Positions 17,079 to 23,134 of a stretch of DNA of 34,598 nt are shown here, one piece after another. The first letter of the stretch is position 1, and every line of letters begins with the position of its first letter. The stretch comes from a virus. A program made the position numbers and the translations under genes. Below the pieces are notes generated by a model. The model worked only from the letters and a program-made list of their open reading frames with translations, did no database searches and was not told the DNA's origin. The stretch lies in the IMG/VR virus record IMGVR_UViG_3300030107_002569, positions 1 to 34,598 of that record, one strand, 5' to 3'.

Positions 17079-17333
17079 ATGCAACGTATTTTTAACACTA
17101 TTAGTGTACTTGCTTTTGTTCTTGTAGCGGCAATTACAGGAGGTGGAATTTTTGGTTATTTATGGATAACCAATGAAGATAATCAGAAGATGCTTCAAGA
17201 CAAAGCAATGGAAAAGGTAATGGGTGCAATTAAATTGCCTGGTTTGTCTGGCCCTGCCTTACCCACTGGAGCGTTAAGTCCTGCACAGCAAAAGAACGAA
17301 GAAAAGAAAGCATTTGGTTTGCCTAAGTTTTGA
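17079..17333 (+). CDS. Small single-pass membrane protein (84 aa)
   Basis: 84 residues. One membrane segment at about 7-30 (ISVLAFVLVAAITGGGIFGYLWI) is followed by a polar tail rich in Ala, Lys and Pro (IKLPGLSGPALPTGALSPAQ). It is translationally coupled to the next gene: its TGA overlaps the downstream TTG start (TTGA). I recall a matching pair in T4-like cyanophages: a short membrane protein with 'GPALP' followed by a Pro-rich protein. The function is unknown; an envelope or virion role is possible. Confidence 0.6.
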   Translation: MQRIFNTISVLAFVLVAAITGGGIFGYLWITNEDNQKMLQDKAMEKVMGAIKLPGLSGPALPTGALSPAQQKNEEKKAFGLPKF

Positions 17334-18043
17334 TTCCTAAAGTTGAGATTCCTACTATTGGAGTCGAGCCTGTTAATACTTATGTCATCAATGCGCCTGT
17401 TATTAATGCTCCGAACGTACCAATCAATGTGCCCATAGGGTTTCCAATTATTGAAATGCCTTGTGTAAAGGCAAGGCGAAGTATTGAAAATGATGCACTT
17501 ATAGATAACGATCCAAAAGGCAATATGATCTTATGCCCTGGAGGAGTTCCAGCGTATGAGCCAATGAATTATGACCCTTTGCAAATAGTGCCTATAAAAG
17601 ATGAAGAGCCACAACGATACGAAGAGCCAGAAATCCCTCCAGCAGCAGAAGTGCCAGAACAACAGCCAGAAGATTGCCCTCCCGATGGTGCGCCTGAAGT
17701 TGGGACAAAAGTAGAAGAAGGTGCTAAACAGATTATTAAGTATGAATTGGTAGGAAACCGTTGTGTAACTAGATATAAAGAATTAAATGTTCAACAACAG
17801 ATAATTGATGCTATTCCGACAGTTCCACAAATTGTAAAAACTGGTTCAATAACTTTGGTGGCGACTAGCGTTGCATTAAGTTCGCCAATTTTATTGAAGG
17901 CTGTGAAACCGATACTCCAGCAGGTTATTAAGAAGATCAAAAAGATATTAGGCAAGAAAGTAAAACGACCAAACTTATCTGAAAGAAGAACTATTTCTTA
18001 TCGGGAGAAGAGGGGTCTTCCACCTTTAAAGGAGAAGAAATAA
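17330..18043 (+). CDS. Pro-rich cyanophage-type protein (237 aa)
   Basis: 237 residues from a TTG start overlapping the previous stop. An Ile/Val/Pro-rich start (IPKVEIPTIGVEP, VINAPVINAPNVPINVP) leads to IEMPCVKARRS, NDPKGNMILCPGGVPAYEPM, a Pro/Glu-rich linker (about 88-125), a strand (IIKYELVGNRCVTRYKELN), a hydrophobic segment (about 172-190) and a very basic end (VIKKIKKILGKKVKRP). Similar architectures ('DDPKG...C.GG.P.Y.P') are common in cyanophages by my recollection. The last 53 bases overlap the convergent minus-strand gene. The function is unknown. Confidence 0.6.
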   Translation: MIPKVEIPTIGVEPVNTYVINAPVINAPNVPINVPIGFPIIEMPCVKARRSIENDALIDNDPKGNMILCPGGVPAYEPMNYDPLQIVPIKDEEPQRYEEPEIPPAAEVPEQQPEDCPPDGAPEVGTKVEEGAKQIIKYELVGNRCVTRYKELNVQQQIIDAIPTVPQIVKTGSITLVATSVALSSPILLKAVKPILQQVIKKIKKILGKKVKRPNLSERRTISYREKRGLPPLKEKK

Positions 18044-18779
18044 CGTGCCTATGTGGTAAAACTTGACCCATTTTAGGTTTAACAACAACATCTTCACAGA
18101 GATGGAAGTAAGGAGAATCAGCAGCAAATTCAATTCCAGCTAGACGTAATTTTCCACATTCTCTTAATCTTGCTATGTGCCAGTCTAATTTTTTATTCTC
18201 AATTAGTTGTTGTTGATGATCTCCTTGTAACTTTGCATTTTGCAAACAACGCTCTTGAAATCTTCGATCAAGTGGCATTGAAAAAGTTAAACTAGCACCA
18301 ACATTAAGTGAAAAATTATCTTTCTGTCCTGTCCTTACTTGTTGATGGTATAAAATGTCTCCTTCATCGCTATAGACTGGCGAATCATAGAGATATTCTC
18401 TAGGTTTAGAAAACGAATGTGAATCGGTAATGAATGGAGAAAATGTTAACATTGGCCCCTGACAAACAACTCCACCTCCATACTGATTTTGTATAAGATT
18501 TCCCTGTAATGTCTGGATCGCCATATTAGTTAGCGAAGCTGATGTATTGGCAACTGGGGCTGCAGTTTGTGAAGTATTAGCTAATGCACTCGAACCACTA
18601 AATAATATTATTGCGAAAAGACTGAGGTTGTTTCGGTAACACTTTCTAAGACTGTTGTTCGATTTATTGTTGTCATGTTTGATAAACCAGGGCCAATGTA
18701 ACTTTCTGCGTATTGAAATGCTTGACCTGGATTGGCAATCGTGACGTTTGGTTTGGTTGTTAAATCTGCTCCTGTCCAT
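17991..18779 (-). CDS. Secreted cyanophage-type protein with uncertain start
   Basis: Up to 262 residues. A clear signal peptide (NNLSLFAIILFSGSSALA, cut before NTSQ) lies at about residues 50-67, followed by the family motifs QYGGGVVCQGP, SPVYSDEGDILYHQQ, TFSMPLDRRFQERC, LDWHIARLRECGKL and ADSPYFHLCEDV. I recall these motifs in many T4-like cyanophages. The only ATG that keeps the signal peptide is 18779, 172 bases inside the upstream gene; the next ATG (18524) removes it, and no GTG or TTG lies between. Three Cys after the signal peptide could form disulfides. It is the last gene of the leftward envelope series. Confidence 0.6.
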   Translation of the reverse strand: MDRSRFNNQTKRHDCQSRSSISIRRKLHWPWFIKHDNNKSNNSLRKCYRNNLSLFAIILFSGSSALANTSQTAAPVANTSASLTNMAIQTLQGNLIQNQYGGGVVCQGPMLTFSPFITDSHSFSKPREYLYDSPVYSDEGDILYHQQVRTGQKDNFSLNVGASLTFSMPLDRRFQERCLQNAKLQGDHQQQLIENKKLDWHIARLRECGKLRLAGIEFAADSPYFHLCEDVVVKPKMGQVLPHRHVISSPLKVEDPSSPDKK

Positions 18780-19042
18780 GTATAACTTACTCCGTTAATC
18801 GTTTGGCTCGTCTCTGCTGGCGATGGTGAAAGGGTCGCACCATCAATAGACAAATTCGTTCCATTGATCGTATAAGTATGCCCACTGTTGAAATCAGTAG
18901 AGACAATAGTTTCAGTAACATTTTGTGTGGTACGTGTAACGGCGGACATTGTACCACTAGAAAAATTTGGCACAACTGGCACTGCTATGACTGGCTTTTG
19001 CCAGCTATTTAATAATAGAAATAGCAGTAAATAACGCTTCAC
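18608..19042 (-). CDS. Secreted cyanophage-type protein (144 aa)
   Basis: 144 residues from a GTG that overlaps the upstream TGA (GTGA). The signal peptide is MKRYLLLFLLLNSWQKPVIAVP. The mature part carries PVVPNFSSGTMSAVTRTTQN, YTINGTNLSIDG, SYTWTGADLTTKPNVTI and AFQYAESYIGPGLSNMTTI, then a Thr/Val-rich end. This pattern ('PVVPNF.sG...QFtEtY.GPGLsN.T...') is one I recall from many cyanophages, next to the 'YGGGV.CQGP' protein as here. It is rich in Thr and Asn, likely beta-structured and outside the cytoplasm. The role is unknown. Confidence 0.65.
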   Translation of the reverse strand: MKRYLLLFLLLNSWQKPVIAVPVVPNFSSGTMSAVTRTTQNVTETIVSTDFNSGHTYTINGTNLSIDGATLSPSPAETSQTINGVSYTWTGADLTTKPNVTIANPGQAFQYAESYIGPGLSNMTTINRTTVLESVTETTSVFSQ

Positions 19043-19134
19043 TTATGTATATCCATGTAGTGTTTCCACATTAGGAAATTAAATGTAAACACGATCAAGA
19101 TGCCAACAAAGGCGACAATAAGTGGAACGTGCAT
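19039..19134 (-). CDS. Tiny membrane protein (31 aa)
   Basis: A 31-residue frame, almost all one membrane helix (VPLIVAFVGILIVFTFNFLMW) with a charged tail (KHYMDIHK). Its ATG overlaps the upstream stop (TGATG) and its TGA overlaps the downstream GTG (GTGA), so it is tightly coupled on both sides; this packing is the main support that it is real. It may help a lysis or secretion step. Confidence 0.55.
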   Translation of the reverse strand: MHVPLIVAFVGILIVFTFNFLMWKHYMDIHK

Positions 19135-19637
19135 CACTTCACCGTCAGGCTTGTGACCACTGACCCAATAGCGGATGTGTTTGCGCCTCCAGCAGTCAAA
19201 GTAACCACTCCAGCACTGGTAATCGTGCCAGCCAGTGTGCCTGCAACACCTCCAGACATCGTTAAAACTTCACCGTAAGCTGGCATGTCAGCTACCACAC
19301 CTGAAGTTACATCAACACCTGAACCTATGGCATTTACATTATCTCCTGCTGTGAAACTTTCACTAAAACTGAAGGCAGCACCTGTTGTATTTATGTCGTA
19401 TGTACCAACATCAAGTGTTGCTGCTGTAGTTCCAGAAGGTGCTACTAATTTGCCAAAGTGATCGTCTGCTGATGCTACTTTAATATTGGAACCTGAGACT
19501 GCGTAAGTACTACCTATACGGTTTGAATCTGTATAGGCTCCATTAACTGTCAACTGAGTTGAAGTTGTGATGTTATGCGTCATATCTGCGTAAGCAGAAG
19601 GGGCTGCTAGAAAGAACAGCAAGAATAGTTTTTTCAT
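19134..19637 (-). CDS. Secreted cyanophage-type protein (167 aa)
   Basis: 167 residues. The signal peptide is MKKLFLLFFLAAPSAYA, cut before DMTHNITTSTQLTVNGAY. The mature protein is Thr/Ser/Gly/Ala-rich with regular strand-like segments (STYAVSGSNIKVAS; GAAFSFSESFTAGD; AGTITSAGVVTLTAGG) and no Cys. 'ADMTH.iTTSTQLTVd.a' is a start I recall from cyanophage genomes. It overlaps both neighbours by one to four bases. Being secreted and repetitive, it may act at the periplasm or cell surface during late infection. Confidence 0.65.
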   Translation of the reverse strand: MKKLFLLFFLAAPSAYADMTHNITTSTQLTVNGAYTDSNRIGSTYAVSGSNIKVASADDHFGKLVAPSGTTAATLDVGTYDINTTGAAFSFSESFTAGDNVNAIGSGVDVTSGVVADMPAYGEVLTMSGGVAGTLAGTITSAGVVTLTAGGANTSAIGSVVTSLTVK

Positions 19638-19852
19638 AAGTAAGCTTTACTGATTTGTGCTAATAATCCTAATAATGCCAGAGCAGCACTAACAACTGCG
19701 GCAGCTTGGAATACTCTTTTCTCCAATAATCTTACTCTGTCCTCTAAATCACCTATCTTTTCCTCTGCTCGCTTCAATCTCATTTCGGTGCAGACAATTC
19801 TAGTTTCCTGCCTCGCATCGATAGAAAGATCACCTGAAAAATCTCCTGTCAT
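19634..19852 (-). CDS. Coiled-coil plus membrane protein, holin/XhlA-like
   Basis: 72 residues. A charged coiled coil (TEMRLKRAEEKIGDLEDRVR, LLEKRVF) is followed by one C-terminal membrane segment (AAAVVSAALALLGLLAQI). This order is that of XhlA-type proteins and of small spanin or holin helpers. It overlaps the secreted protein gene by four bases and lies five bases from the two-TM gene upstream. With no recognised endolysin, lysis involvement is only a suggestion. Confidence 0.55.
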   Translation of the reverse strand: MTGDFSGDLSIDARQETRIVCTEMRLKRAEEKIGDLEDRVRLLEKRVFQAAAVVSAALALLGLLAQISKAYL

Positions 19853-19856
19853 TATG

Positions 19857-20282
19857 TCAACCTCCCATAGGATCTGTTTTTACAACTTCTGCTCCATTGA
19901 TTTGGATCGGAGTTAAGACTCGAATTGTTTGATAGTTTCCACCGCCTTCAGCCATCATTGTTTGCATTTCTTTCTTGGTCATTGGCTTATCTTCTGGAGG
20001 AACTTCAAACGTGCCATCACCTTTTTTCTTAGCTGACTTCTCCAACCCAAAACTAGCTAAACTTGAAGCCAATAAAGATGCTGGAAAAGTTATATCCTGC
20101 TTCTCTCCACTTGTCAGGCCAGGGATCTTAGGCATGTAGTTTAAAGTGACGAGCGCACCACTCCAAAAAACTACTAAAAGCCTTACTGCAACTGAGATGT
20201 ATTCAAATTGTTCATCTCTGTCAGGAACTTTATCCTGAAGTTTTTGCATCAAACTTTTCTTTTCAGGATTGGGTTCAGGCAT
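19857..20282 (-). CDS. Membrane protein, possible holin (141 aa)
   Basis: 141 residues. The start has KVPDRDEQFEYISVAVRLLVVFWSG, then two hydrophobic stretches (about 27-48, VAVRLLVVFWSGALVTLNYM; about 64-80, ITFPASLLASSLASFGL), a lysine-rich link and a soluble tail (QTMMAEGGGNYQTIRVLTP). 'VPDRDEQFEY(I/V)SVA.RL.VV.WSG' is one I recall from cyanophages, with no assigned role. It is the first gene of the leftward six-gene envelope series and starts 46 bases from the divergent plus-strand gene. Confidence 0.55.
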   Translation of the reverse strand: MPEPNPEKKSLMQKLQDKVPDRDEQFEYISVAVRLLVVFWSGALVTLNYMPKIPGLTSGEKQDITFPASLLASSLASFGLEKSAKKKGDGTFEVPPEDKPMTKKEMQTMMAEGGGNYQTIRVLTPIQINGAEVVKTDPMGG

Positions 20283-20328
20283 AAAAGAATAGAAACAATA
20301 GTCTAAGATTACACAAAAAAGGATAAAA

Positions 20329-20517
20329 ATGCCTCAAGAACTACTAGCAGCACTTGTTGGAGCCGCCATATCTGCGTTGTTAATGGTTTTATCTAATCGA
20401 ACACATAAAAGACAATCTGATATTAGAGAAATATTTCATCGCTTAAATGCACTAGAACGGGAGCAAGCTACGCTGATAGCAACTAAGAGGAATCCAAACG
20501 GATGGAGGAACAGATAG
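20329..20517 (+). CDS. Small membrane protein with coiled coil (62 aa)
   Basis: 62 residues. An N-terminal membrane segment (LLAALVGAAISALLMVL) is followed by a basic loop (SNRTHKRQ) and a helix (IREIFHRLNALEREQATLIA), the layout of inner-membrane spanin or holin-like proteins. A good Shine-Dalgarno (AAGGA) precedes the ATG. It overlaps the next small gene by 16 bases and is divergent from the minus-strand envelope series. Confidence 0.55.
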   Translation: MPQELLAALVGAAISALLMVLSNRTHKRQSDIREIFHRLNALEREQATLIATKRNPNGWRNR

Positions 20518-20597
20518 CAAGGGCTAAAGCCAGAATTAAAGAGTTACAAACTTTGGTAAAACACTGGGAAAACAAAACCCCCTCCCGTCCTAGGTAG
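20502..20597 (+). CDS. Tiny helical protein (31 aa)
   Basis: A 31-residue frame overlapping the previous gene by 16 bases: a charged helix (EEQIARAKARIKELQTLVKH) with leucine spacing, then NKTPSRPR. GGAGG-like purines are absent. An overlapping helical partner to the small membrane protein is plausible (as in overlapping spanin pairs), but there is no lipobox. The stop codon lies inside a minus-strand terminator hairpin. Confidence 0.35.
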   Translation: MEEQIARAKARIKELQTLVKHWENKTPSRPR

Positions 20598-20601
20598 GGG
20601 G
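20571..20601 (-). terminator. Rho-independent terminator, leftward
   Basis: CCCCCT.CC (20578-20586) pairs with GG.AGGGGG (20593-20601) around the loop GTCCTA, one mismatch. On the minus strand the hairpin is followed by TTTTGTTTT. It would end leftward transcripts such as that of the 36-residue gene. On the plus strand no T-run follows. Confidence 0.65.
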
Positions 20602-20660
20602 CTCTGTCTATACCTAATGCTGATGTTTGATACTTAAGCTTGCAGCCTCCTAATAAATTG

Positions 20661-20771
20661 CTATTTAACTTTAGCCAGTTCTTTTTTGTTGTTCAATAGG
20701 TAAGCTCTCTCAATCTGTCTTATCTTTTCTAAGCAGTGTGAACAAAAACATACAATCGTTTTTTGCTCCAT
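20661..20771 (-). CDS. Tiny Cys-rich protein (36 aa)
   Basis: A 36-residue frame reading MEQKTIVCFCSHCLEKIRQ then IERAYLLNNKKELAKVK. Three Cys and one His in CFCSHC look like a small metal-binding knuckle, followed by a basic helix. An AGGG purine stretch lies just upstream of the ATG. It is flanked by two leftward terminator hairpins, which suggests its own transcript, although no clear promoter was seen. I do not recognise a named family. Confidence 0.5.
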   Translation of the reverse strand: MEQKTIVCFCSHCLEKIRQIERAYLLNNKKELAKVK

Positions 20772-20801
20772 AACCCTGCTAAATTGATTAACGGTTGGAA
20801 C

Positions 20802-20839
20802 AGAAAAACCTCCCTTTAAAATGCACTTCTAGGGAGGTT
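20802..20839 (-). terminator. Rho-independent terminator, leftward
   Basis: AACCTCCCT (20807-20815) and AGGGAGGTT (20831-20839) form a perfect nine-pair stem with a 15-base loop; on the minus strand TTTTTCTG follows. It would stop leftward transcription from the right. On the plus strand the sequence after it (CGTCTGGG) has no T-run. Confidence 0.65.
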
Positions 20840-20898
20840 CGTCTGGGTGATGGGGTACACCAAGCCAAATGTAGCGGTTTTATATAGGATTGTGAAGA

Positions 20899-21096
20899 GT
20901 GAGTCTAATTATGCGAAAACTATTCAAGCCTTTCCTTCCTCTTCTTTATGCTTTTTTGCGTAGTGAAGCAGGTAAAAAACTGTTACTTGATCTGTTGAAA
21001 GCAGCATCGAAACAAACTACAAATACACTTGATGATCAAGCTGTAAACTTTTTACAAGCAAGACTATTTCCAAACTCAACAACAACATTGCAATGA
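20899..21096 (+). CDS. Small helical protein (65 aa)
   Basis: 65 residues from a GTG with AGGA nine bases upstream; the ATG at 20911 (four codons later) is an equally possible start. The sequence KLFKPFLPLLYAFLRSEAGK then KLLLDLLKAASKQT is an amphipathic, partly hydrophobic helix pair, and the end (DDQAVNFLQARLFP) is another helix. I recall similar short proteins in cyanophages without a role. Its stop overlaps the next ATG (ATGA). Confidence 0.55.
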   Translation: MSLIMRKLFKPFLPLLYAFLRSEAGKKLLLDLLKAASKQTTNTLDDQAVNFLQARLFPNSTTTLQ

Positions 21097-21257
21097 GCTT
21101 TTATAAAACAGAATGGCTAGAGGAAGACAAAAAAAGAGTCTTAGATCTTGAACGCTGGTACGTTTTAGACGGCAGGCACTTACCTGACAATAAGCTTCAT
21201 GGTGTTTACACTGGGTTAGCAGCCAAAGGTAAAGAACTAGATGGAGAACTTGGATGA
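21093..21257 (+). CDS. Small hypothetical protein (54 aa)
   Basis: A 54-residue frame whose ATG overlaps the previous stop (ATGA) and whose end overlaps the next gene by 17 bases. It reads SFYKTEWLEEDKKRVLDLER then WYVLDGRHLPDNKLHGVYTG and LAAKGKELD. The 'TEWLEeDK.RVLdLER.YVL.GR..PdH..hg.yTGL' pattern seems, from memory, conserved among cyanophage small proteins. The function is unknown. Confidence 0.6.
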   Translation: MSFYKTEWLEEDKKRVLDLERWYVLDGRHLPDNKLHGVYTGLAAKGKELDGELG

Positions 21258-21531
21258 GCAATTTATTCTATTAGATCAACTCATGGAACCTCCTACTGTT
21301 GAACAAGAATTAGAGTTAGAAAAGAAAATTAGATGGTTTTCTGAAGGAGCAACAAGAGAACAATTGATAAGGCATTGCGAAGCAATAGAAAGACAACACT
21401 TTCATCAATCACAATTTATTGCTAATTGTTTAAAAGAAATAGCAAGATGTAAAGCCAAAATTGCTTGCTTACAAAATCCTGTAAGACAACCTACGTTTAA
21501 AAATTTTTTGAGAAAGATATTTGACTTGTAA
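21241..21531 (+). CDS. Hypothetical helical protein (96 aa)
   Basis: 96 residues, almost all helical: an acidic start (ENLDEQFILLDQLMEPPTVE), then SEGATREQLIRHCEAIERQH and IANCLKEIARCKAKIACL, ending in a basic tail. It is the last of three overlapping plus-strand genes (20899-21531). No motif was recognised. Four Cys are present (Cys46, 63, 69 and 75), without a metal-site spacing. Confidence 0.55.
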   Translation: MENLDEQFILLDQLMEPPTVEQELELEKKIRWFSEGATREQLIRHCEAIERQHFHQSQFIANCLKEIARCKAKIACLQNPVRQPTFKNFLRKIFDL

Positions 21532-21554
21532 TCATACAAATTGTAGTTAGTGTT

Positions 21555-22184
21555 TTATCTGTTCTTTGTAGAGCAAAATTCTGTTGCTTTTATTCTTTTG
21601 CATTGAAAAACAAAACGCCAAATTGGTTTTATTTTTACAAGGTCAATTAGTTTAGAAAGATACCAATACTTTAAGCCATAATCTGTTACAGCTCCAACAA
21701 CATCTCCAGTACTGGGTCTTGCTGATTTCCAGAAATTTATAAAGTGCTGCTCTACTATGCCATTGATACACTGAACGCCCATTACTGGGAAAGTAATAAT
21801 TAAAGTGCTTGTAGGCTTCATAACGTGCCATACATTATCCATAAATTGGCTTGGGTACCCATAAGAATCAATATCTATTACATCAAAATGTTTTTTATTG
21901 TTTATTAATTCAAATAAATGTTGAAAACTATCTCCTGTAGTTTCTTTTGTGCATTGATATAAATTCCCTTTTTGTTTGTAATATTCAGATAAATTTCCTT
22001 GACCTGCGAATAATTCTAAAATTTCTCCATAAATATAATTATCAACTTTATTTAATTGTTTTAATTTTTCTTGTGGGTGATGATGGCTATCAAGATAATC
22101 ATTTTGTTTAGACCTTAAACGATCATGCTTTTCAGCATTTTTAGTTTTAAAGCCTTCATTAAATAAGTCATATTGAAAATTCAT
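21555..22184 (-). CDS. SAM-dependent methyltransferase-like protein
   Basis: 209 residues. Motif I is present as EILELFAGQGNLSEYY (about 54-69) and an acidic motif IV-like VIDIDSYGYPSQF at about 101-113. The latter resembles the 'D.D.(F/Y)G.P' signature of Trm1-type guanine-N2 methyltransferases more than the DPPY/NPPY of DNA N6-adenine enzymes. Two hydrophobic strands (LIITFPVM) follow. Substrate unknown: RNA, DNA or protein all remain possible. It is the last gene of the leftward series and is visibly more AT-rich than the tail genes. The first ~35 residues are polar and may be a separate arm. Confidence 0.6.
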   Translation of the reverse strand: MNFQYDLFNEGFKTKNAEKHDRLRSKQNDYLDSHHHPQEKLKQLNKVDNYIYGEILELFAGQGNLSEYYKQKGNLYQCTKETTGDSFQHLFELINNKKHFDVIDIDSYGYPSQFMDNVWHVMKPTSTLIITFPVMGVQCINGIVEQHFINFWKSARPSTGDVVGAVTDYGLKYWYLSKLIDLVKIKPIWRFVFQCKRIKATEFCSTKNR

Positions 22185-22193
22185 TTTCTGTAT

Positions 22194-22403
22194 TCATGGA
22201 GATGGAACGAGGATGTGTTGTGCGTGTTCTGAGCTTCTACCATCAGGCCATTTAACACCGTAGTAATAACAAATTCGACCTCTTACATTGAACTTCTCTT
22301 TAACTTCTGTGATTGTTCCAGTTGTAGTTCCTAAAGATAAGCAAATACCTTTTACATTTTTTTTGATGACTTGATCTTGTAGTTTAAATTTTGGGGTTGG
22401 CAT
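22194..22403 (-). CDS. Small SH3/KOW-like protein (69 aa)
   Basis: 69 residues reading FKLQDQVIKKNVKGICLSLG then TTTGTITEVKEKF, RICYYYGVKWPDGRSSEHAQ and HILVPSP. Alternating strands with 'GTITEV' and 'YYGVKWPDGR' resemble small SH3-barrel (KOW/tudor-like) proteins. It overlaps the upstream gene by 20 bases. A role in binding nucleic acid or protein is possible but not shown. Confidence 0.5.
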   Translation of the reverse strand: MPTPKFKLQDQVIKKNVKGICLSLGTTTGTITEVKEKFNVRGRICYYYGVKWPDGRSSEHAQHILVPSP

Positions 22404-22572
22404 TGTTTTTTAAATAAATTTCAACAAGTTTTTTTTTGCTGTAGTGCGTTGTGGTTCCAGCTAATGCACGAAGTTTTTTAGCTGACAAGGTTAATAAAAA
22501 TCTTTTAAAGCCTTCTCCTTCTTTTGGGCTTTTATAAACAAAAAAAGATCCTAACCAGTCTAAAAAATTCAT
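22384..22572 (-). CDS. SAP/Rho-N-like small protein (62 aa)
   Basis: 62 residues. The part LLTLSAKKLRALAGTTTHYS then KKKLVEIYL matches the two-helix SAP/Rho N-terminal pattern ('L..LSv.kLR.LA......SK.kLI'), often used for DNA or RNA binding. The start MNFLDWLGSFFVYKSPKEGE is hydrophobic. Its ATG comes just after a terminator T-run with no Shine-Dalgarno, so expression depends on read-through or a hidden promoter. Confidence 0.55.
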   Translation of the reverse strand: MNFLDWLGSFFVYKSPKEGEGFKRFLLTLSAKKLRALAGTTTHYSKKKLVEIYLKNNANPKI

Positions 22573-22574
22573 AA

Positions 22575-22600
22575 GAAAAAACCCCTTAGTTAAAAGGGGT
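22575..22600 (-). terminator. Rho-independent terminator / attenuator, leftward
   Basis: ACCCCTT (22581-22587) pairs with AAGGGGT (22594-22600) around a six-base loop; on the minus strand TTTTT then CTT follows (22580-22573). It ends the transcript after the 101-residue gene, and the next ATG (22572) is two to three bases past the T-run. It therefore probably limits expression of the three distal genes. Confidence 0.7.
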
Positions 22601-22608
22601 ATATAAGT

Positions 22609-22914
22609 TTAAGCTCTTGGCGCAATCGTGCCTCGGCCATCAGTCCATTCTGATTGATCATCAGGATTAACTGACCACTGGCTGCCAAACATTGTAAACC
22701 CTGGAACTTCTTCATAATCAGTTCTGGAGCTATATATTCTAATTGTGGAACCGCCTGGCATTTCACAAGCATCAGCTTGATCTACTAACCATTTTGCTGC
22801 TTTTCTTGCTTCCTCTGGCTTCCAATCTGTAATTAAATACCGATCACAATCATTGCCACTTTTCTTTTTCTTATTTTGAATAAGACGGAATTTGGCGGTA
22901 AATGCTGAGTCCAT
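22609..22914 (-). CDS. Hypothetical protein (101 aa)
   Basis: 101 residues reading FTAKFRLIQNKKKKSGNDCD, RYLITDWKPEEARKAAKWLV, ADACEMPGGSTIRIYSSRTD and FTMFGSQWSVNPDDQSEW. The helix WKPEEARKAAKWLVD and several strands suggest a compact mixed fold. It follows the HTH gene and precedes the terminator, so it is the end of the recombination operon. I do not recognise a family; a role in replication or recombination is only suggested by neighbours. Confidence 0.55.
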   Translation of the reverse strand: MDSAFTAKFRLIQNKKKKSGNDCDRYLITDWKPEEARKAAKWLVDQADACEMPGGSTIRIYSSRTDYEEVPGFTMFGSQWSVNPDDQSEWTDGRGTIAPRA

Positions 22915-22918
22915 GAAA

Positions 22919-23134
22919 TTAATTAATGGGGTTGTTTAAAGTGTTTTGCCATTCTTCAATATCGCTACGGTGATACCGCACAAAACGAGAATGGTTATTT
23001 GGTTTACGAATGACTCGCCATTTGGGGCCACTCGGTCTCCCATTGCGGCTTTTGGTACGCCACAGCCTTAGAGTCTGGGGTTTTATTCCAAGCTCAAGGG
23101 CAAGTTCATCAGTCGTAAGTAGTTCATTAGTCAT
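22919..23134 (-). CDS. Winged HTH DNA-binding protein (excisionase/MerR-like)
   Basis: 71 residues. LLTTDELALELGIKPQTLRL then WRTKSRNGRPSGPKWRVIRK and RFVRYHRSDIEEWQ is the full helix-turn-helix plus wing pattern of the HTH_17/excisionase group, with basic residues in the recognition helix. Such proteins regulate transcription or act as Xis. No integrase is present here, so a regulatory role is more likely. It overlaps the ERF gene by eight bases and sits inside the recombination operon. Confidence 0.75.
   Translation of the reverse strand: MTNELLTTDELALELGIKPQTLRLWRTKSRNGRPSGPKWRVIRKPNNHSRFVRYHRSDIEEWQNTLNNPIN

Larger units (their letters stand above)
20598..20898. other. Sparse region between small genes
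   Basis: About 300 bases with no large gene. It holds the 36-residue minus-strand gene (20661-20771) and a strong hairpin (20807-20839), both listed separately. I see no tRNA, no obvious promoter of good quality and no long repeat. It could also encode a small RNA ended by one of the hairpins. Confidence 0.4.

Noticed and set aside
18608-18660. Programmed frameshift from the 144-residue secreted protein into the next frame
   Set aside because: The junction codons (GTC TTT TCG) do not form a recognised slippery heptamer, and both proteins have their own signal peptides.
22919-23134. Excisionase call implying a temperate phage
   Set aside because: No integrase, repressor or attachment site is seen. 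HTH proteins of this type are also ordinary regulators, so lysogeny is not supported.
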